From JAKVBK01 sp022447275 (GTDB taxonomy: Bacteria; Pseudomonadota; Alphaproteobacteria; Rhodobacterales; Rhodobacteraceae), in contig CP138932.1 in the NCBI GenBank assembly GCA_047125605.1, positions 3,162,001 to 3,226,000 of the forward strand: a stretch of DNA of 64,000 nucleotides, in the 5' to 3' direction. Numbering within the stretch: the stretch's first letter is position 1; each line of letters opens with the position of its first letter. Below, one piece after another: positions 33,765 to 42,404 of the stretch. The notes below the pieces were generated by a model. The model was not told where the DNA came from, made no database searches, and worked only from the letters and a program-made list of their open reading frames with translations. The translations under genes were made by a program, and so were the position numbers.

Positions 33765-34607
33765 GTGGACGGCGCCCCGGGCTTTGCCCCTGCGAAGATC
33801 AATCTGAGCCTGCATGTCACAGGGCGTCGGGCCGATGGCTATCATCTGCTCGACAGCCTCGTGGCCTTTGCAGATATCGGGGACAGGCTCGAGGCCCGTG
33901 CGGCCCCGGCACTGTCTCTGCAGGTGACGGGACCCCTCGCAGAGGGCGTGCCACTCGACGGATCCAACCTTGTTTTGAAGGCGGCCTTGGCGCTCAACCA
34001 GCACGGCAAAGGGGCCAGTCTTGTGCTGCATAAGCACCTGCCCGCTGCTGCCGGGATCGGAGGGGGGTCGTCAGATGCGGCGGCTGCGCTGCGCATTCTG
34101 GCCAGCCTATGGGATTGCCCGATGCCCACGGCTGACGAAGTGTTGGCGCTGGGGGCAGATGTGCCGGTCTGTTTGGTTGGGCAGGCCTGCCGCATGGCTG
34201 GCATCGGAGAGGTCATCACCGCAGTGCCGCCATTGCCTTGCGTGCCTGCAGTTCTGGTCAATCCGCGGGTGGATGTGCCGACCCCGCAGGTGTTCAAGGC
34301 CCTGCGCAACCGAGACAACGCCCCCATGCCCGAGGCGATCCCGCAGTTTCACGATGTGGCAGCGCTGGCGGCGTGGCTCCGTGGGCAACGCAATGATCTG
34401 GAAGCGCCAGCCCAGCAGGCGCAGCCTGTGATTGGCACCGTGCTTGCATCCCTTTCGGCCGCGCCGGGGGCATTGCTTGCGCGCATGTCTGGCTCCGGGG
34501 CGACGTGCTTTGCCTTGCACGACAGCTCTGACAGTGCCGCCCGCGCTGCGCGCACCCTCGCAGAGCAGCACCCGGACTGGTGGGTTGCGAACGGGATGCT
34601 GTCCTAG
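33765..34607 (+). CDS. ispE: 4-diphosphocytidyl-2-C-methyl-D-erythritol kinase
   Basis: 280-residue GHMP kinase of the MEP isoprenoid pathway, phosphorylating CDP-ME. The N-terminal FAPAKINLSLHVTGRRADGYHLLDS contains the conserved Lys; the glycine-rich ATP loop PAAAGIGGGSSDAAAA lies near residue 92 and the SGSGATCFALH motif near residue 243. GTG start six bases after the TPR gene. IspH, the last MEP enzyme, is also in this window at 50639. Confidence 0.96.
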   Translation: MDGAPGFAPAKINLSLHVTGRRADGYHLLDSLVAFADIGDRLEARAAPALSLQVTGPLAEGVPLDGSNLVLKAALALNQHGKGASLVLHKHLPAAAGIGGGSSDAAAALRILASLWDCPMPTADEVLALGADVPVCLVGQACRMAGIGEVITAVPPLPCVPAVLVNPRVDVPTPQVFKALRNRDNAPMPEAIPQFHDVAALAAWLRGQRNDLEAPAQQAQPVIGTVLASLSAAPGALLARMSGSGATCFALHDSSDSAARAARTLAEQHPDWWVANGMLS

Positions 34608-34797
34608 GGCGAGGCCTCCGGTGCTTTACGATCTGGCGACGGCCGCGCGCTCGGCCCGTCTTGGCATGGGGGTGCCTCAAAAGAGTGTTGATCATTTTGG
34701 GGCGGCACAGGATAACGCAATGAGAAAGTTTTGCCCGGCAAAGCTCTAGGCGTCCGGATTGCCCGGTCCCCTGCCTCTCAAACGAGGTCGAAAGACA

Positions 34798-34998
34798 ATG
34801 AAATCACGCCTCATTGCAGCGCTCCTCGTGTTTTGGCCCTGGCTCTTTCTGGCCGTGATGGTGTTGCTCAACGGGCTGCAACTCCATGGTTTGGTGCTGA
34901 TCTTTTACATACAGTTTTCTTTGTTCTGGGTGGTGCCTGCCGTGCTGATTTGGGTCATCGTCGAACTCGTGCTCGCGCTGCGCAGACACAGAAGCTAG
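34798..34998 (+). CDS. Small two-helix membrane protein, unknown
   Basis: 66-residue predicted membrane protein, MKSRLIAALLVFWPWLFLAV opening, with hydrophobic helices at about residues 5-27 and 33-58 and a basic RRHRS tail. GAGGTCG lies about ten bases upstream. No family recognised; supported only by its hydrophobicity pattern and ribosome-binding site. A longer frame from 34759 is unlikely. Confidence 0.5.
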   Translation: MKSRLIAALLVFWPWLFLAVMVLLNGLQLHGLVLIFYIQFSLFWVVPAVLIWVIVELVLALRRHRS

Positions 34999-35324
34999 AG
35001 GCCGGTTATCCCGGGGCGCGTGCGTGGTAACCGCCGATCAGGATCGCTGTGGCCACACCATTTCTTGAACAGGTAGACAGGCACCTGTGCCCCGCTGGGG
35101 TGGAGTGAGCGTATCTGGCAGACAGGCAGAGAGGCTCGGTCGCGCAGCAAAGCAAAGCCTCGCAATCCTAAAGAATGAACCGAGCCCCGGGGGCATCACC
35201 CATTGAGCGCTGCCTGATCTTGAAGGGCCTTGTGCGCGCGATCCAAGTTTTCAGAGCGTGAGGTCGCCCGGAAGGCTGGCCCCTTGGCAACCTGTTTCGG
35301 ACGGAGGTGGGGCGGGGCTGCTCC
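34999..35324. other. Non-coding gap before soeC with an inverted repeat (35133-35186)
   Basis: No gene supported. GGCTCGGT at 35133-35140 and ACCGAGCC at 35179-35186 form a perfect eight-base inverted repeat around 38 bases, lying downstream of the soeC stop on the minus strand. It might terminate either flanking transcript, but there is no T-tract. Confidence 0.4.
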
Positions 35325-36188
35325 TCAGCGCTTGCCGTAATAAAGCCCCACCACATGTTCCGCTTCGGCGAAGAACAGCCACCGTGTGGCCAGTACGCCG
35401 GCCAAGTGCACGGCCAGCACAAGCCAGATGGGGAAGGCAGGCACCAGTGTGAGCAGCAGCACCGGCACAAGGATTGCCAGGCCAAACCCGATATAGCGCA
35501 GACGGCGGGCATGTTTGCGCGCCACCACATGCACCATCTCCTTGAGCAGGTAATTGTCGCCCGTATGGGGCATCTCGAAGGCTCGGACCGTGCCGTGCGT
35601 GAGCCCGGTGGCTGTGTTCATGCTGGATTGGGATTGGCGCACCCGGTTGTCGCCGCTCAGCCAGTAGGCCGCCAGTGCCGCGCCTGCAGGCAAGAGCAGG
35701 CCGATGGCATCCGCACTGCGCCCGGTGAGCATGGCCCCGCCCGCGAGGGAGAGGATCACGAAAAGGAACGGTGTCCAGCTCGTGTGCCAGCGCGGGACCG
35801 TCTTGAGTTGCGTGTAGATCATCGCCGTGGCCAGAACGGTCAGGATGCAGAGCACAATCGGCAGTGCAACGGCTGCTCCCGGCAGGCGGCCTGTGGCGAC
35901 TGCGAAGCTCACAAGTGGTGCGATTGCCAGTGTCAGCACGGCCAGCCACGCTTCGCGGCTGAGCCAGGAACTGCCCGGCTGCGTGAAGGACCGCCAAGCA
36001 TTTTTAGGGTTCTTCAGATGTGCCGTTGAGAACATCAGCCCGGCGCCTGTGAGCGCCCATGTGAAGGCTACCATCATGATTGCGGCGTGACTGGGGCCTG
36101 CCCCCAAGGCAAACAGCGCCCAGGCCAGGCCGCCCAGGCCCAGGCCGGACAGGGTCGTGAAAAGGATGAGAGAGGGTGCGGGATGCAT
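35325..36188 (-). CDS. soeC: Sulfite dehydrogenase membrane anchor SoeC (DmsC family)
   Basis: 287-residue DmsC-type quinone-reactive membrane anchor with about eight transmembrane helices. It starts MHPAPSLILFTTLSGLGLGGLAWALFALG. With the adjacent iron-sulfur and molybdenum subunits it would complete a cytoplasmic-facing complex passing electrons to quinone. In roseobacters this three-gene set is assigned to sulfite oxidation after breakdown of taurine, cysteate or DMSP; DMSO reductase is the main alternative for the family, judged less likely because the large subunit lacks a Tat signal. Three bases separate it from soeB. Confidence 0.82.
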   Translation of the reverse strand: MHPAPSLILFTTLSGLGLGGLAWALFALGAGPSHAAIMMVAFTWALTGAGLMFSTAHLKNPKNAWRSFTQPGSSWLSREAWLAVLTLAIAPLVSFAVATGRLPGAAVALPIVLCILTVLATAMIYTQLKTVPRWHTSWTPFLFVILSLAGGAMLTGRSADAIGLLLPAGAALAAYWLSGDNRVRQSQSSMNTATGLTHGTVRAFEMPHTGDNYLLKEMVHVVARKHARRLRYIGFGLAILVPVLLLTLVPAFPIWLVLAVHLAGVLATRWLFFAEAEHVVGLYYGKR

Positions 36189-36191
36189 TGG

Positions 36192-36968
36192 TCATTTCCC
36201 TCCCGGCAGACTGTCGAGCGCCCTGTCCAGCCAGCCCAAAAAGCCCTTGGGCGTGTCTGTTTCGCCGGGCGTCATGGGGGCCAGAAGCGGGGCGAGGATA
36301 TCGATGGGCGCTTCGGGGGCTTGATCTTTTGCGCGGGGCGGCAGGTATTTGTTCACGGGCTTGGTGCCCTGTTCGGGCATCAGGTCGATCCCGCCGCGCG
36401 CTTCAACCAATTGGCTGACCGCACTGTCGGGATCGCCGAGATCGCCGAAATGGCGGGCCCCAGCTGGGCAGGTGCGCACACAGGCGGGCACCCGGTCTTC
36501 CTCAGGCAGGTTGTCGTTATAGATGCGGTCTGTGCACAGGGTGCATTTCTTCATGACGCCGGCAGAGGGGTCCATCTCGCGGGCGCCGTAGGGGCAGGCC
36601 CAGGCACACAGGCCGCACCCCATACAGGCCTTTTCGTTGACCAGCACAACGCCATCTTCCGCACGCTTGTAGCTGGCGCCCGTGGGGCAGACCGTCACGC
36701 AGGGTGCATCTTCGCAATGCAGGCACGATTTGGGGAAATGCACCAGCTGGGCGGGCCCTGTTTCCGGCTGTACTTCGTAGGAATGGATGCGGTTGAGAAA
36801 GGTGCCTTCGGGCTTTGCGCCATAGGGGTCTTCGTCGGCCAGCGGCGCGCCGTAGTTCTCGGTATTCCAGCCCTTGCAGGCGGTGACGCAGGCATGACAG
36901 CCCACGCAGGTATCCAGATCGATCACCAGGCCGAGTTTGACGTTGGACGGGGCAGGTAGCTGGGTCAT
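36192..36968 (-). CDS. soeB: Sulfite dehydrogenase iron-sulfur subunit SoeB
   Basis: 258-residue ferredoxin-like subunit with four [4Fe-4S] clusters, readable as CVGCHACVTAC (near residue 21), CLHCEDAPCVTVC (near 82), CMGCGLCAWAC (near 115) and CTLC/CVRTC (near 142 and 163). It transfers electrons from the Mo site in SoeA to SoeC. The ATG at 36968 overlaps the stop of the small membrane protein gene (ATGA). An earlier in-frame start at 37199 would overlap both upstream genes and is rejected. Confidence 0.9.
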   Translation of the reverse strand: MTQLPAPSNVKLGLVIDLDTCVGCHACVTACKGWNTENYGAPLADEDPYGAKPEGTFLNRIHSYEVQPETGPAQLVHFPKSCLHCEDAPCVTVCPTGASYKRAEDGVVLVNEKACMGCGLCAWACPYGAREMDPSAGVMKKCTLCTDRIYNDNLPEEDRVPACVRTCPAGARHFGDLGDPDSAVSQLVEARGGIDLMPEQGTKPVNKYLPPRAKDQAPEAPIDILAPLLAPMTPGETDTPKGFLGWLDRALDSLPGGK

Positions 36969-37117
36969 GCGTGGCGATGCTCCGTTGGAAGGGGGGTGTG
37001 TGACACGGGATCCTCCCGGGCGGGATCCCAAGTGGCGACAAACCAGATGAAGCTGCCCGCAGCGAGCAGCACGAAGAGGGCGATGGCCAGCAGGGTGCGT
37101 TTTACCGGTCGTGTCAT
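36965..37117 (-). CDS. 50-residue single-helix membrane protein within the soe operon
   Basis: Begins MTRPVKRTLLAIALFVLLAA, has one transmembrane helix (about residues 8-28) and a short polar tail ending THLP-type then TEHRHA. Its stop overlaps the soeB start by four bases, which strongly suggests it is translated with soeB. It could be a chaperone, a supernumerary subunit or an anchor of the sulfite dehydrogenase. I know no named family; small size explains why it may be unannotated elsewhere. Confidence 0.7.
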   Translation of the reverse strand: MTRPVKRTLLAIALFVLLAAGSFIWFVATWDPAREDPVSHTPLPTEHRHA

Positions 37118-37150
37118 GGGGCCAGCCGCCTGCCTTTTGTGGGGCAGGGG

Positions 37151-37208
37151 CGAGGGGGCTTTGCCCCCGCCTGCGGCTCCCCCAGAGTATTTTGGCCAAG
37201 ATGATAGG
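37151..37208 (+). repeat. Dispersed intergenic repeat, copy 4
   Basis: GGGGGC-TTT-GCCCCC hairpin (37154-37168), then CCCCCAGAGTATTTT and the tail GGCCAAGATGAT. It lies within the minus-strand soe operon, between soeA and the small membrane protein gene, but in plus orientation. Confidence 0.85.
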
Positions 37209-37214
37209 GGCGGA

Positions 37215-40040
37215 TCATTTTCTGACCTGCCAAGCGAGATTGGCGGCACCTTCTGGGACCGGGCTGGCGGACGTGCCGGGGTTGGGCTGGCTTTGCTCCC
37301 CGTCGGGAGCAGGGGCTTTCTCAATGCGCACGCGCAGGTCAAACCAGGCGGCCTGGCCTGTCACCGGGTCTGAGTTGGACCATCTGAGGCCATCGCCTTT
37401 GGGTGGCAGCAATTCGTGGATCAGGTGGTTGAGCAGAAATCCCTTCGTGCTTTCGGGCGCATCCTCAGAGAGGGCCCAGGCGCCTTTGCGTTTGCCGATG
37501 GCGTTCCATGTCCAGACCGTGTTGGGGTTCAGGGCGGCCATATGGGCGGCTGGGACGATGATGGCCCCATGAGGGGAGGTAACCTTGACCCAGTCACCGG
37601 TTTTCAGCCCCTGCGCTTCCCAGATATTGGTGGGGATATAGAGCGGGTTCATGCCGTGGATCTGGCGCAACCAGGCGTTTTGGCTGCCCCAGGAATGGTA
37701 CATCGCCATCGGGCGCTGTGTCAGGGCATGGACGGGATAGCTTTCGGCTTCTGGGATATCTTCGGACGGATCCCACCAGATCGGCAGGGGATCAAGCTTT
37801 TCCCGGATCCGGGCCCGCAGGTGGTCGGGGGGCTGGCGGGTTCCGTGGCCTTCTGCGGCGCGCTGGAAACGGCGCAGGGGCTCGCACCACAGGTTGAAAA
37901 GATAAGGTTGCGGGCTGTCAAAGAGCCCCATTTGCACGGCCCAATCCTGATAGGCGGCATTCCATGGCTTGAAATAGCGGGCTTCGGCCGGCACGTGGCG
38001 CATCCAGAAGCCGCCATGCTCGATATAGCGTTGCAGCTGATCGGAGGGGGCTTCGCCACGTCCGCCGGGTGCATCGGTGCCTTCGGGGAAGGCCTCTGGC
38101 CCCTCTCGCCAGCCCGCCAGCGGGCCGATGCCCGGCTTGCGCACATGGTTCGTGATATAGTCCGCGTAGTCTGCGTATTTTGCGCTGCCATCTTCATTGA
38201 CGAAGGCCGGCAGGCCCAGCTTTGCGCCCAGTTTCACGAGGGTTGTCTGGAACCCCTGCACGTTTCTGTCCGGGGCGACCACGGGCCAGCGGATCGCATC
38301 GGCGGCGGCATCAGCCTCGCAGATCGGGCGGTCGAGCAAGCTGATGCAATCATGGCGCTCGAGATAGGTCGTATCGGGCAGGATGAGATCTGCATAGGCC
38401 ACCATCTCGGAGCTGTAGGCATCGGAGTAGATGATGTTCGGGATCTTGTAGCTGCCGTCGGCCTTTTTGTCCGTGAGCATGTGCATCACGCCTTTGGGAT
38501 CCATCGACGAATTCCACGACATGTTGGCCATGTAGAGGAAAAGCGTATCGATCTCGTAGGGGTCGCCGGCATGGGCGTTGGAGATCACCATATGCATCAG
38601 GCCGTGGGCCGACATGGGATTCTCCCAGGAGAAAGCCTTGTCGATCCGGGCGGGTGAGCCGTCTTCTTTGAGGGTGAGGTCATCCGGGCCGTGGACAAAG
38701 CCCAGATGCGGGCCGTCCAGTGGCTTGCCGGGTGTGACTTTGCAATGGGGCTTGGGGTGGGCTTCTGGTGGCTTGGGGTAGGGGGGCTTGAAACGGAAGC
38801 CGCCCGGGGCCTCAACCGTGCCCAAAAGGATCTGCAGAATGTGCAGGGCGCGCGCGGTCTGAAAGCCGTTGGCATGGGCCGAGATGCCGCGCATTGCATG
38901 CATGGCGACGGGGCGGCCGGTCATTGTTTTGTGGGTCTCGCCGCGGAAATCTGTCCATTCCTGCTCAATTTCAAAGGCTTCGTCGAAGGCCACACGGGCC
39001 AGTTCTGCGGCCAGCGTGCGGATGCGGTCCGGTGTTAGGCCGCAGCGCGCGGCCACGGATTCGGGGGCGTATTCATCGGACAGATAGCGCTCGGCGATCT
39101 GTTCCATGACGGTGCCGGGCGCGGCGATGTCAGGCAGGATGCCGGCGGCGTCGAAGGGGACCTCCGCCTTTGTGTTCCGGTCGATCACCAGCGTTTTGCC
39201 GTCGCCATTGCGCCGGAGCATGCCGTCTGTGTCAAGGAGGCAGGGCGCATTCGTCCAGCGGGCGAGATAGTCCAGATCGATCCGACCGGCCTTGAGCAGG
39301 CAGTGGATCAGCGACAGGATCAAAAGCCCGTCCGCGCCGGGGGTGATGCCCACCCAATCATCGGCAACCGCGTTATAGCCGGTGCGGATCGGGTTGACGC
39401 CGATGACCTTGGCGCCCCGGGCCTTGATCTTGCCGATGCCCATTTTGATCGGGTTGCTGTCGTGATCTTCGGCGACACCGAAAAGCAGGAAAAGCTTGGT
39501 GTGATCCCAGTCGGGCTGGCCGAACTCCCAGAAGGCGCCGCCCATGGTGTAGATGCCGGCGGTGGCCATGTTAACCGAGCAGAAGCCGCCATGGGCCGCA
39601 TAGTTCGGCGTGCCGAAGTTTTGTGCCCAGAACGAGGTGAAGGATTGCGACTGGTCGCGCCCGGTGAAGAAGGCCAGTTTCTCGGGGTTTGTGTCGCGCA
39701 GCGGGCGCAGGATGTCATCGGCCAATTGCAGGGCTTCGTCCCAGGAAATCTCCTCGAACTGGCCAGAGCCGCGCGGGCCTGTGCGTTTCATGGGCGCGCG
39801 CAGGCGGGACGGAGCATTGTGCTGCATGATGCCCGCGCTGCCCTTGGCGCAAAGTACGCCGCGGTTGACCGGGTGATCGCGGTTGCCTTCGATATAGGCA
39901 ACCTTGCCATCATTCATATGCACATTGATCCCGCACCGGCAGGCGCACATGTAGCAAGTGGTTTTGCGGATCTCATCCCCGGGTTTTGGAGACAGATCAT
40001 ATCCGCGCGCCGTAACCGGCGCGGTTCCCTTGACTGCCAT
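37215..40040 (-). CDS. soeA: Sulfite dehydrogenase molybdopterin subunit SoeA
   Basis: 941-residue complex iron-sulfur molybdoenzyme catalytic subunit. The N-terminal [4Fe-4S] ligands are Cys29, Cys32, Cys36 and Cys64 (C-x2-C-x3-C-x27-C), followed by the bis-MGD domains (GRDQSQSFTSFWAQNFG; GVAEDHDSNPIKMG) and the C-terminal Molydop_binding domain (SYPVHALTQRPMAMYHSW; ISNAHAG). No Tat signal is present, so the protein is cytoplasmic, as known for SoeA and unlike DmsA. Sulfite oxidation is the favoured assignment from the roseobacter context; substrate is not proven by sequence. The start follows a plausible GGAAAG ribosome-binding site. Confidence 0.87.
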   Translation of the reverse strand: MAVKGTAPVTARGYDLSPKPGDEIRKTTCYMCACRCGINVHMNDGKVAYIEGNRDHPVNRGVLCAKGSAGIMQHNAPSRLRAPMKRTGPRGSGQFEEISWDEALQLADDILRPLRDTNPEKLAFFTGRDQSQSFTSFWAQNFGTPNYAAHGGFCSVNMATAGIYTMGGAFWEFGQPDWDHTKLFLLFGVAEDHDSNPIKMGIGKIKARGAKVIGVNPIRTGYNAVADDWVGITPGADGLLILSLIHCLLKAGRIDLDYLARWTNAPCLLDTDGMLRRNGDGKTLVIDRNTKAEVPFDAAGILPDIAAPGTVMEQIAERYLSDEYAPESVAARCGLTPDRIRTLAAELARVAFDEAFEIEQEWTDFRGETHKTMTGRPVAMHAMRGISAHANGFQTARALHILQILLGTVEAPGGFRFKPPYPKPPEAHPKPHCKVTPGKPLDGPHLGFVHGPDDLTLKEDGSPARIDKAFSWENPMSAHGLMHMVISNAHAGDPYEIDTLFLYMANMSWNSSMDPKGVMHMLTDKKADGSYKIPNIIYSDAYSSEMVAYADLILPDTTYLERHDCISLLDRPICEADAAADAIRWPVVAPDRNVQGFQTTLVKLGAKLGLPAFVNEDGSAKYADYADYITNHVRKPGIGPLAGWREGPEAFPEGTDAPGGRGEAPSDQLQRYIEHGGFWMRHVPAEARYFKPWNAAYQDWAVQMGLFDSPQPYLFNLWCEPLRRFQRAAEGHGTRQPPDHLRARIREKLDPLPIWWDPSEDIPEAESYPVHALTQRPMAMYHSWGSQNAWLRQIHGMNPLYIPTNIWEAQGLKTGDWVKVTSPHGAIIVPAAHMAALNPNTVWTWNAIGKRKGAWALSEDAPESTKGFLLNHLIHELLPPKGDGLRWSNSDPVTGQAAWFDLRVRIEKAPAPDGEQSQPNPGTSASPVPEGAANLAWQVRK

Positions 40041-40384
40041 GCGCTTTCCTTCCCGCTTGATCTTTGTCTTGCTCTAGATGGCCCTGTTTTCCCCTTTTTG
40101 CTTAGGGCCAACCGGGCCGGCGTGGCCAGACCAGATAGGGCTATATTTCCGCGATGTGCAAGCGCTTACAAAGCGGGGCTGGCCGATTTGCGCCTTCCTG
40201 CGCGCAGGGGCCGCCAAATCGCTGCCACAGCAGCTTGCGGGTGGCGGCGTTTCAATGCAATTTTTCCGTCCAATGCGGGCTGGCAGGACAGGGCTGATCT
40301 TCACATTTGGGTGAGCAATGCCCAGATATATGAGGTGCAAGCGCTCTTTGGGCGCCCGTTTTGGACGATTGAAAGGACATACAC
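40041..40384. other. Divergent promoter gap between soeA and qmcA
   Basis: 344 bases with no supported gene. It must carry the promoters of soeA (minus) and qmcA (plus), but no convincing boxes, dyads or hairpins were recognised. Confidence 0.5.
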
Positions 40385-41281
40385 GTGGATCCTGATCTGG
40401 TTGGACCGCTGCTGGAAGGCGGCTCTTTGCTAACGCTTCTGATTGCTGGATTTGTCATTCTCTGCATCCTGCTTGGGGTGCGGATTGTTCCGCAATCGGA
40501 GAAATATGTTGTCGAACGGTTTGGCAGGCTGCGCTCCGTGCTTGGCCCAGGCATTAACCTGATCGTTCCCTTTCTTGATCGGGTGGCGCATAAGGTTTCC
40601 ATCCTTGAGCGGCAGCTGCCCAATGCGACGCAGGATGCAATCACAGCAGACAACGTGCTGGTGCAGGTGGAAACATCGGTTTTCTATCGCATCCTTGAGC
40701 CGGAAAAGACGGTGTATCGAATCCGGGATGTGGATGCGGCGATTGCCACCACCGTGGCCGGCATTGTGCGCGCAAATATTGGCCGCATGGAGCTGGATGA
40801 GGTCCAGTCAAACCGCAGCCAGTTGATTGCCAATATCAAGGAAGCTGTCGAGGATGCCGTGGATGATTGGGGGATCGAGGTTACCCGGGCGGAGATCCTC
40901 GATGTGAACCTCGATCAAGCAACGCGCGATGCCATGTTGCAGCAGCTCAATGCGGAACGGGCGCGCCGGGCCGAGGTGATGAAGGCAGAAGGTGAAAAGC
41001 GGGCCGTGGAACTTGCGGCAGATGCGGAGCTTTATGCGGCGGAGCAGGCGGCCAAGGCGCGCCGTATCGAAGCCGAGGCGGAAGCTTATGCCACCGGAGT
41101 TGTGGCGGAGGCGATCCGGGACAATGGGCTTGAGGCGGCGCAATATCAGGTGGCGCTCAAGCAGGTGGAGGCGCTTAACGCGCTGGGCGGTTCTGAGGGC
41201 AGCCAGACGGTGGTCTTGCCGGCCAATGCGATCGAGGCCTTTGGAGACGCGTTCAAGATGCTGACCGGTGGTGCGAAATGA
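40385..41281 (+). CDS. qmcA: SPFH-domain stomatin-like protein (QmcA)
   Basis: 298-residue membrane-anchored SPFH/Band 7 protein. An N-terminal helix (about residues 12-32) is followed by the SPFH domain with the family start VPQSEKYVVERFGRLRSVLGPGINLIVPFLDRV, and an Ala/Glu-rich coiled coil (about 190-260) drives oligomerisation. These proteins form large membrane cages; QmcA complexes are functionally linked to NfeD partners and AAA proteases. The start is GTG at 40385. Its stop overlaps the NfeD start by four bases. Confidence 0.94.
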   Translation: MDPDLVGPLLEGGSLLTLLIAGFVILCILLGVRIVPQSEKYVVERFGRLRSVLGPGINLIVPFLDRVAHKVSILERQLPNATQDAITADNVLVQVETSVFYRILEPEKTVYRIRDVDAAIATTVAGIVRANIGRMELDEVQSNRSQLIANIKEAVEDAVDDWGIEVTRAEILDVNLDQATRDAMLQQLNAERARRAEVMKAEGEKRAVELAADAELYAAEQAAKARRIEAEAEAYATGVVAEAIRDNGLEAAQYQVALKQVEALNALGGSEGSQTVVLPANAIEAFGDAFKMLTGGAK

Positions 41282-41565
41282 TCCCGTTGATGGACCATTG
41301 GTGGGCCTGGGGGATTGCAGCTGTTGTGCTGTTTATCCTCGAGGTCTTGGCGCCTGGCTATATCCTGCTGGGATTTGGCGTGGGAGCGGCCTGTGTAGCG
41401 GGCCTTCTTTTGTTGGATGTTGGGCCTTGGTTGACGCAATCCGTGCCGATGATGTTGATCTCTTTCGCAGGTTTGTCGCTGCTGGCTTGGCTGGCAATGC
41501 GCCGGATCTTCGGCAAGAAGGGCGGATCGGTGAAAACCTTCGATCACGACATTAATGACGGCTAA
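41278..41565 (+). CDS. NfeD-family membrane protein (short form)
   Basis: 95-residue partner of the SPFH protein upstream; NfeD short form with two to three transmembrane helices and VLFILEVLAPGYILLGFGVGA matching the family. It lacks the soluble OB-fold C-terminal domain of longer NfeD proteins, ending after a short RRIFGKKGGSVKTFDHDIND tail. ATGA overlap with qmcA shows coupling. Confidence 0.9.
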   Translation: MIPLMDHWWAWGIAAVVLFILEVLAPGYILLGFGVGAACVAGLLLLDVGPWLTQSVPMMLISFAGLSLLAWLAMRRIFGKKGGSVKTFDHDINDG

Positions 41566-41576
41566 GGCCTTTGCGG

Positions 41577-41599
41577 CCCGTGCGGCGGTGCCGCACGGG
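41577..41599 (+). terminator. Strong hairpin after NfeD gene
   Basis: Perfect ten-pair stem CCCGTGCGGC with GCCGCACGGG around GGT. No T-run follows; it lies between convergent genes together with repeat copy 5. Confidence 0.5.
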
Positions 41600-41611
41600 T
41601 GAGTCATCCTT

Positions 41612-41679
41612 CGAGGGGGCGCTGCCCCCTTGTCGGCACAGCCGACACCCCCGGAGTATTTTCAAGACAAAGAAGGGCA
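41612..41679 (+). repeat. Dispersed intergenic repeat, copy 5
   Basis: GGGGGC-GCT-GCCCCC hairpin (41615-41629), a second hairpin TGTCGGC-ACA-GCCGACA (41631-41647), then CCCCCGGAGTATTTT and the tail CAAGACAAAGAAGG. Between convergent NfeD and DsbA-like genes. Its last bases reach the 3' end of the DsbA-like gene. Confidence 0.85.
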
Positions 41680-42363
41680 GGCGGAAGGCAATTGGCTTTC
41701 TGCCGTGATCAGCGCATCGAGGGTGCGTGGCGGTAAACGGCCCAGCACGGCTGTGCGCCCGACGATACATCCCGGTGTCGCGAAAAGGCCAAAGCGATAT
41801 GCCAGGCCTAGACTGTCGGCGAGCTGCCGGGTCACTTCGGGGCTGTCCATGTCACGGAGCAACTGATCGCTCTCCAGCCCGAGGCTTTCCGAGATGGTGG
41901 TCAGGTAGGCTTGGTCGGGGACGAAGCGACTGCGCTGAAGCCGGGCTTTGAGGGCTGGCCCTTTGCCCTGCTGGTCAGCGGCGAGGATTGCACGGGCGGC
42001 GGTAACGGAGGCTGGGCCCAGAAGGGGAAGCTGTCGGATTGTCAGTGCGATCGTGCTTCCGTCGCGTTCCTCGAGCAGAGGGTCAAACATCCGGCAGATT
42101 GGGCAGAAAAGATCGGTGAAGAGGGTCACGACGACGCGCTTGCCGCTGTTTGCGGGCAGCAGGGTACAGGGATCATCAACAGGGCTGGGTGCGGGCAGGC
42201 CGGTATCTGGCGTTGTGCCAAGGCCGACAAACGGATCAGGCCGGGCCGAGACTGCGCCCCCTGCAAGGCTGCGGAAGCAGGGTGTCTCGGGCAGGGGGGT
42301 GAAGGCCAGCGCGGCTTGGGGCAGCAGTTTGGGCGCGCCAAGCCAGAGCCCGGCGAAGCCCAA
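41662..42363 (-). CDS. DsbA-like thioredoxin-fold protein with Tat-type signal
   Basis: 233-residue (from TTG) periplasmic thiol-disulfide protein with active site CPIC (residues 87-90 in this numbering) after VVVTLFTDLF, and a cis-proline region reading FATPGCIVG near residue 200. Reading further upstream in frame gives TWVSRRSALIGAGALGFAGLW, which looks like a twin-arginine signal peptide, yet no ATG, GTG or TTG exists between it and the upstream stop; the only codon fitting the coupled position is a CTG at 42408 overlapping the L,D-transpeptidase stop (CTGA). The true start is therefore probably 42408. Compared with classical DsbA, the insertion domain is small. It is in a minus-strand operon behind the L,D-transpeptidase. 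Confidence 0.82.
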   Translation of the reverse strand: MGFAGLWLGAPKLLPQAALAFTPLPETPCFRSLAGGAVSARPDPFVGLGTTPDTGLPAPSPVDDPCTLLPANSGKRVVVTLFTDLFCPICRMFDPLLEERDGSTIALTIRQLPLLGPASVTAARAILAADQQGKGPALKARLQRSRFVPDQAYLTTISESLGLESDQLLRDMDSPEVTRQLADSLGLAYRFGLFATPGCIVGRTAVLGRLPPRTLDALITAESQLPSACPSLS

Positions 42364-42404
42364 TGCACCTGCGCCGATCAGCGCCGATCTGCGGCTGACC
42401 CACG

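Noticed and set aside
35325..40040. DMSO reductase (DmsABC) assignment for the soe operon
   Set aside because: The large subunit lacks a Tat signal, and the roseobacter context fits sulfite dehydrogenase; the DmsC/DmsB folds alone do not separate the two.
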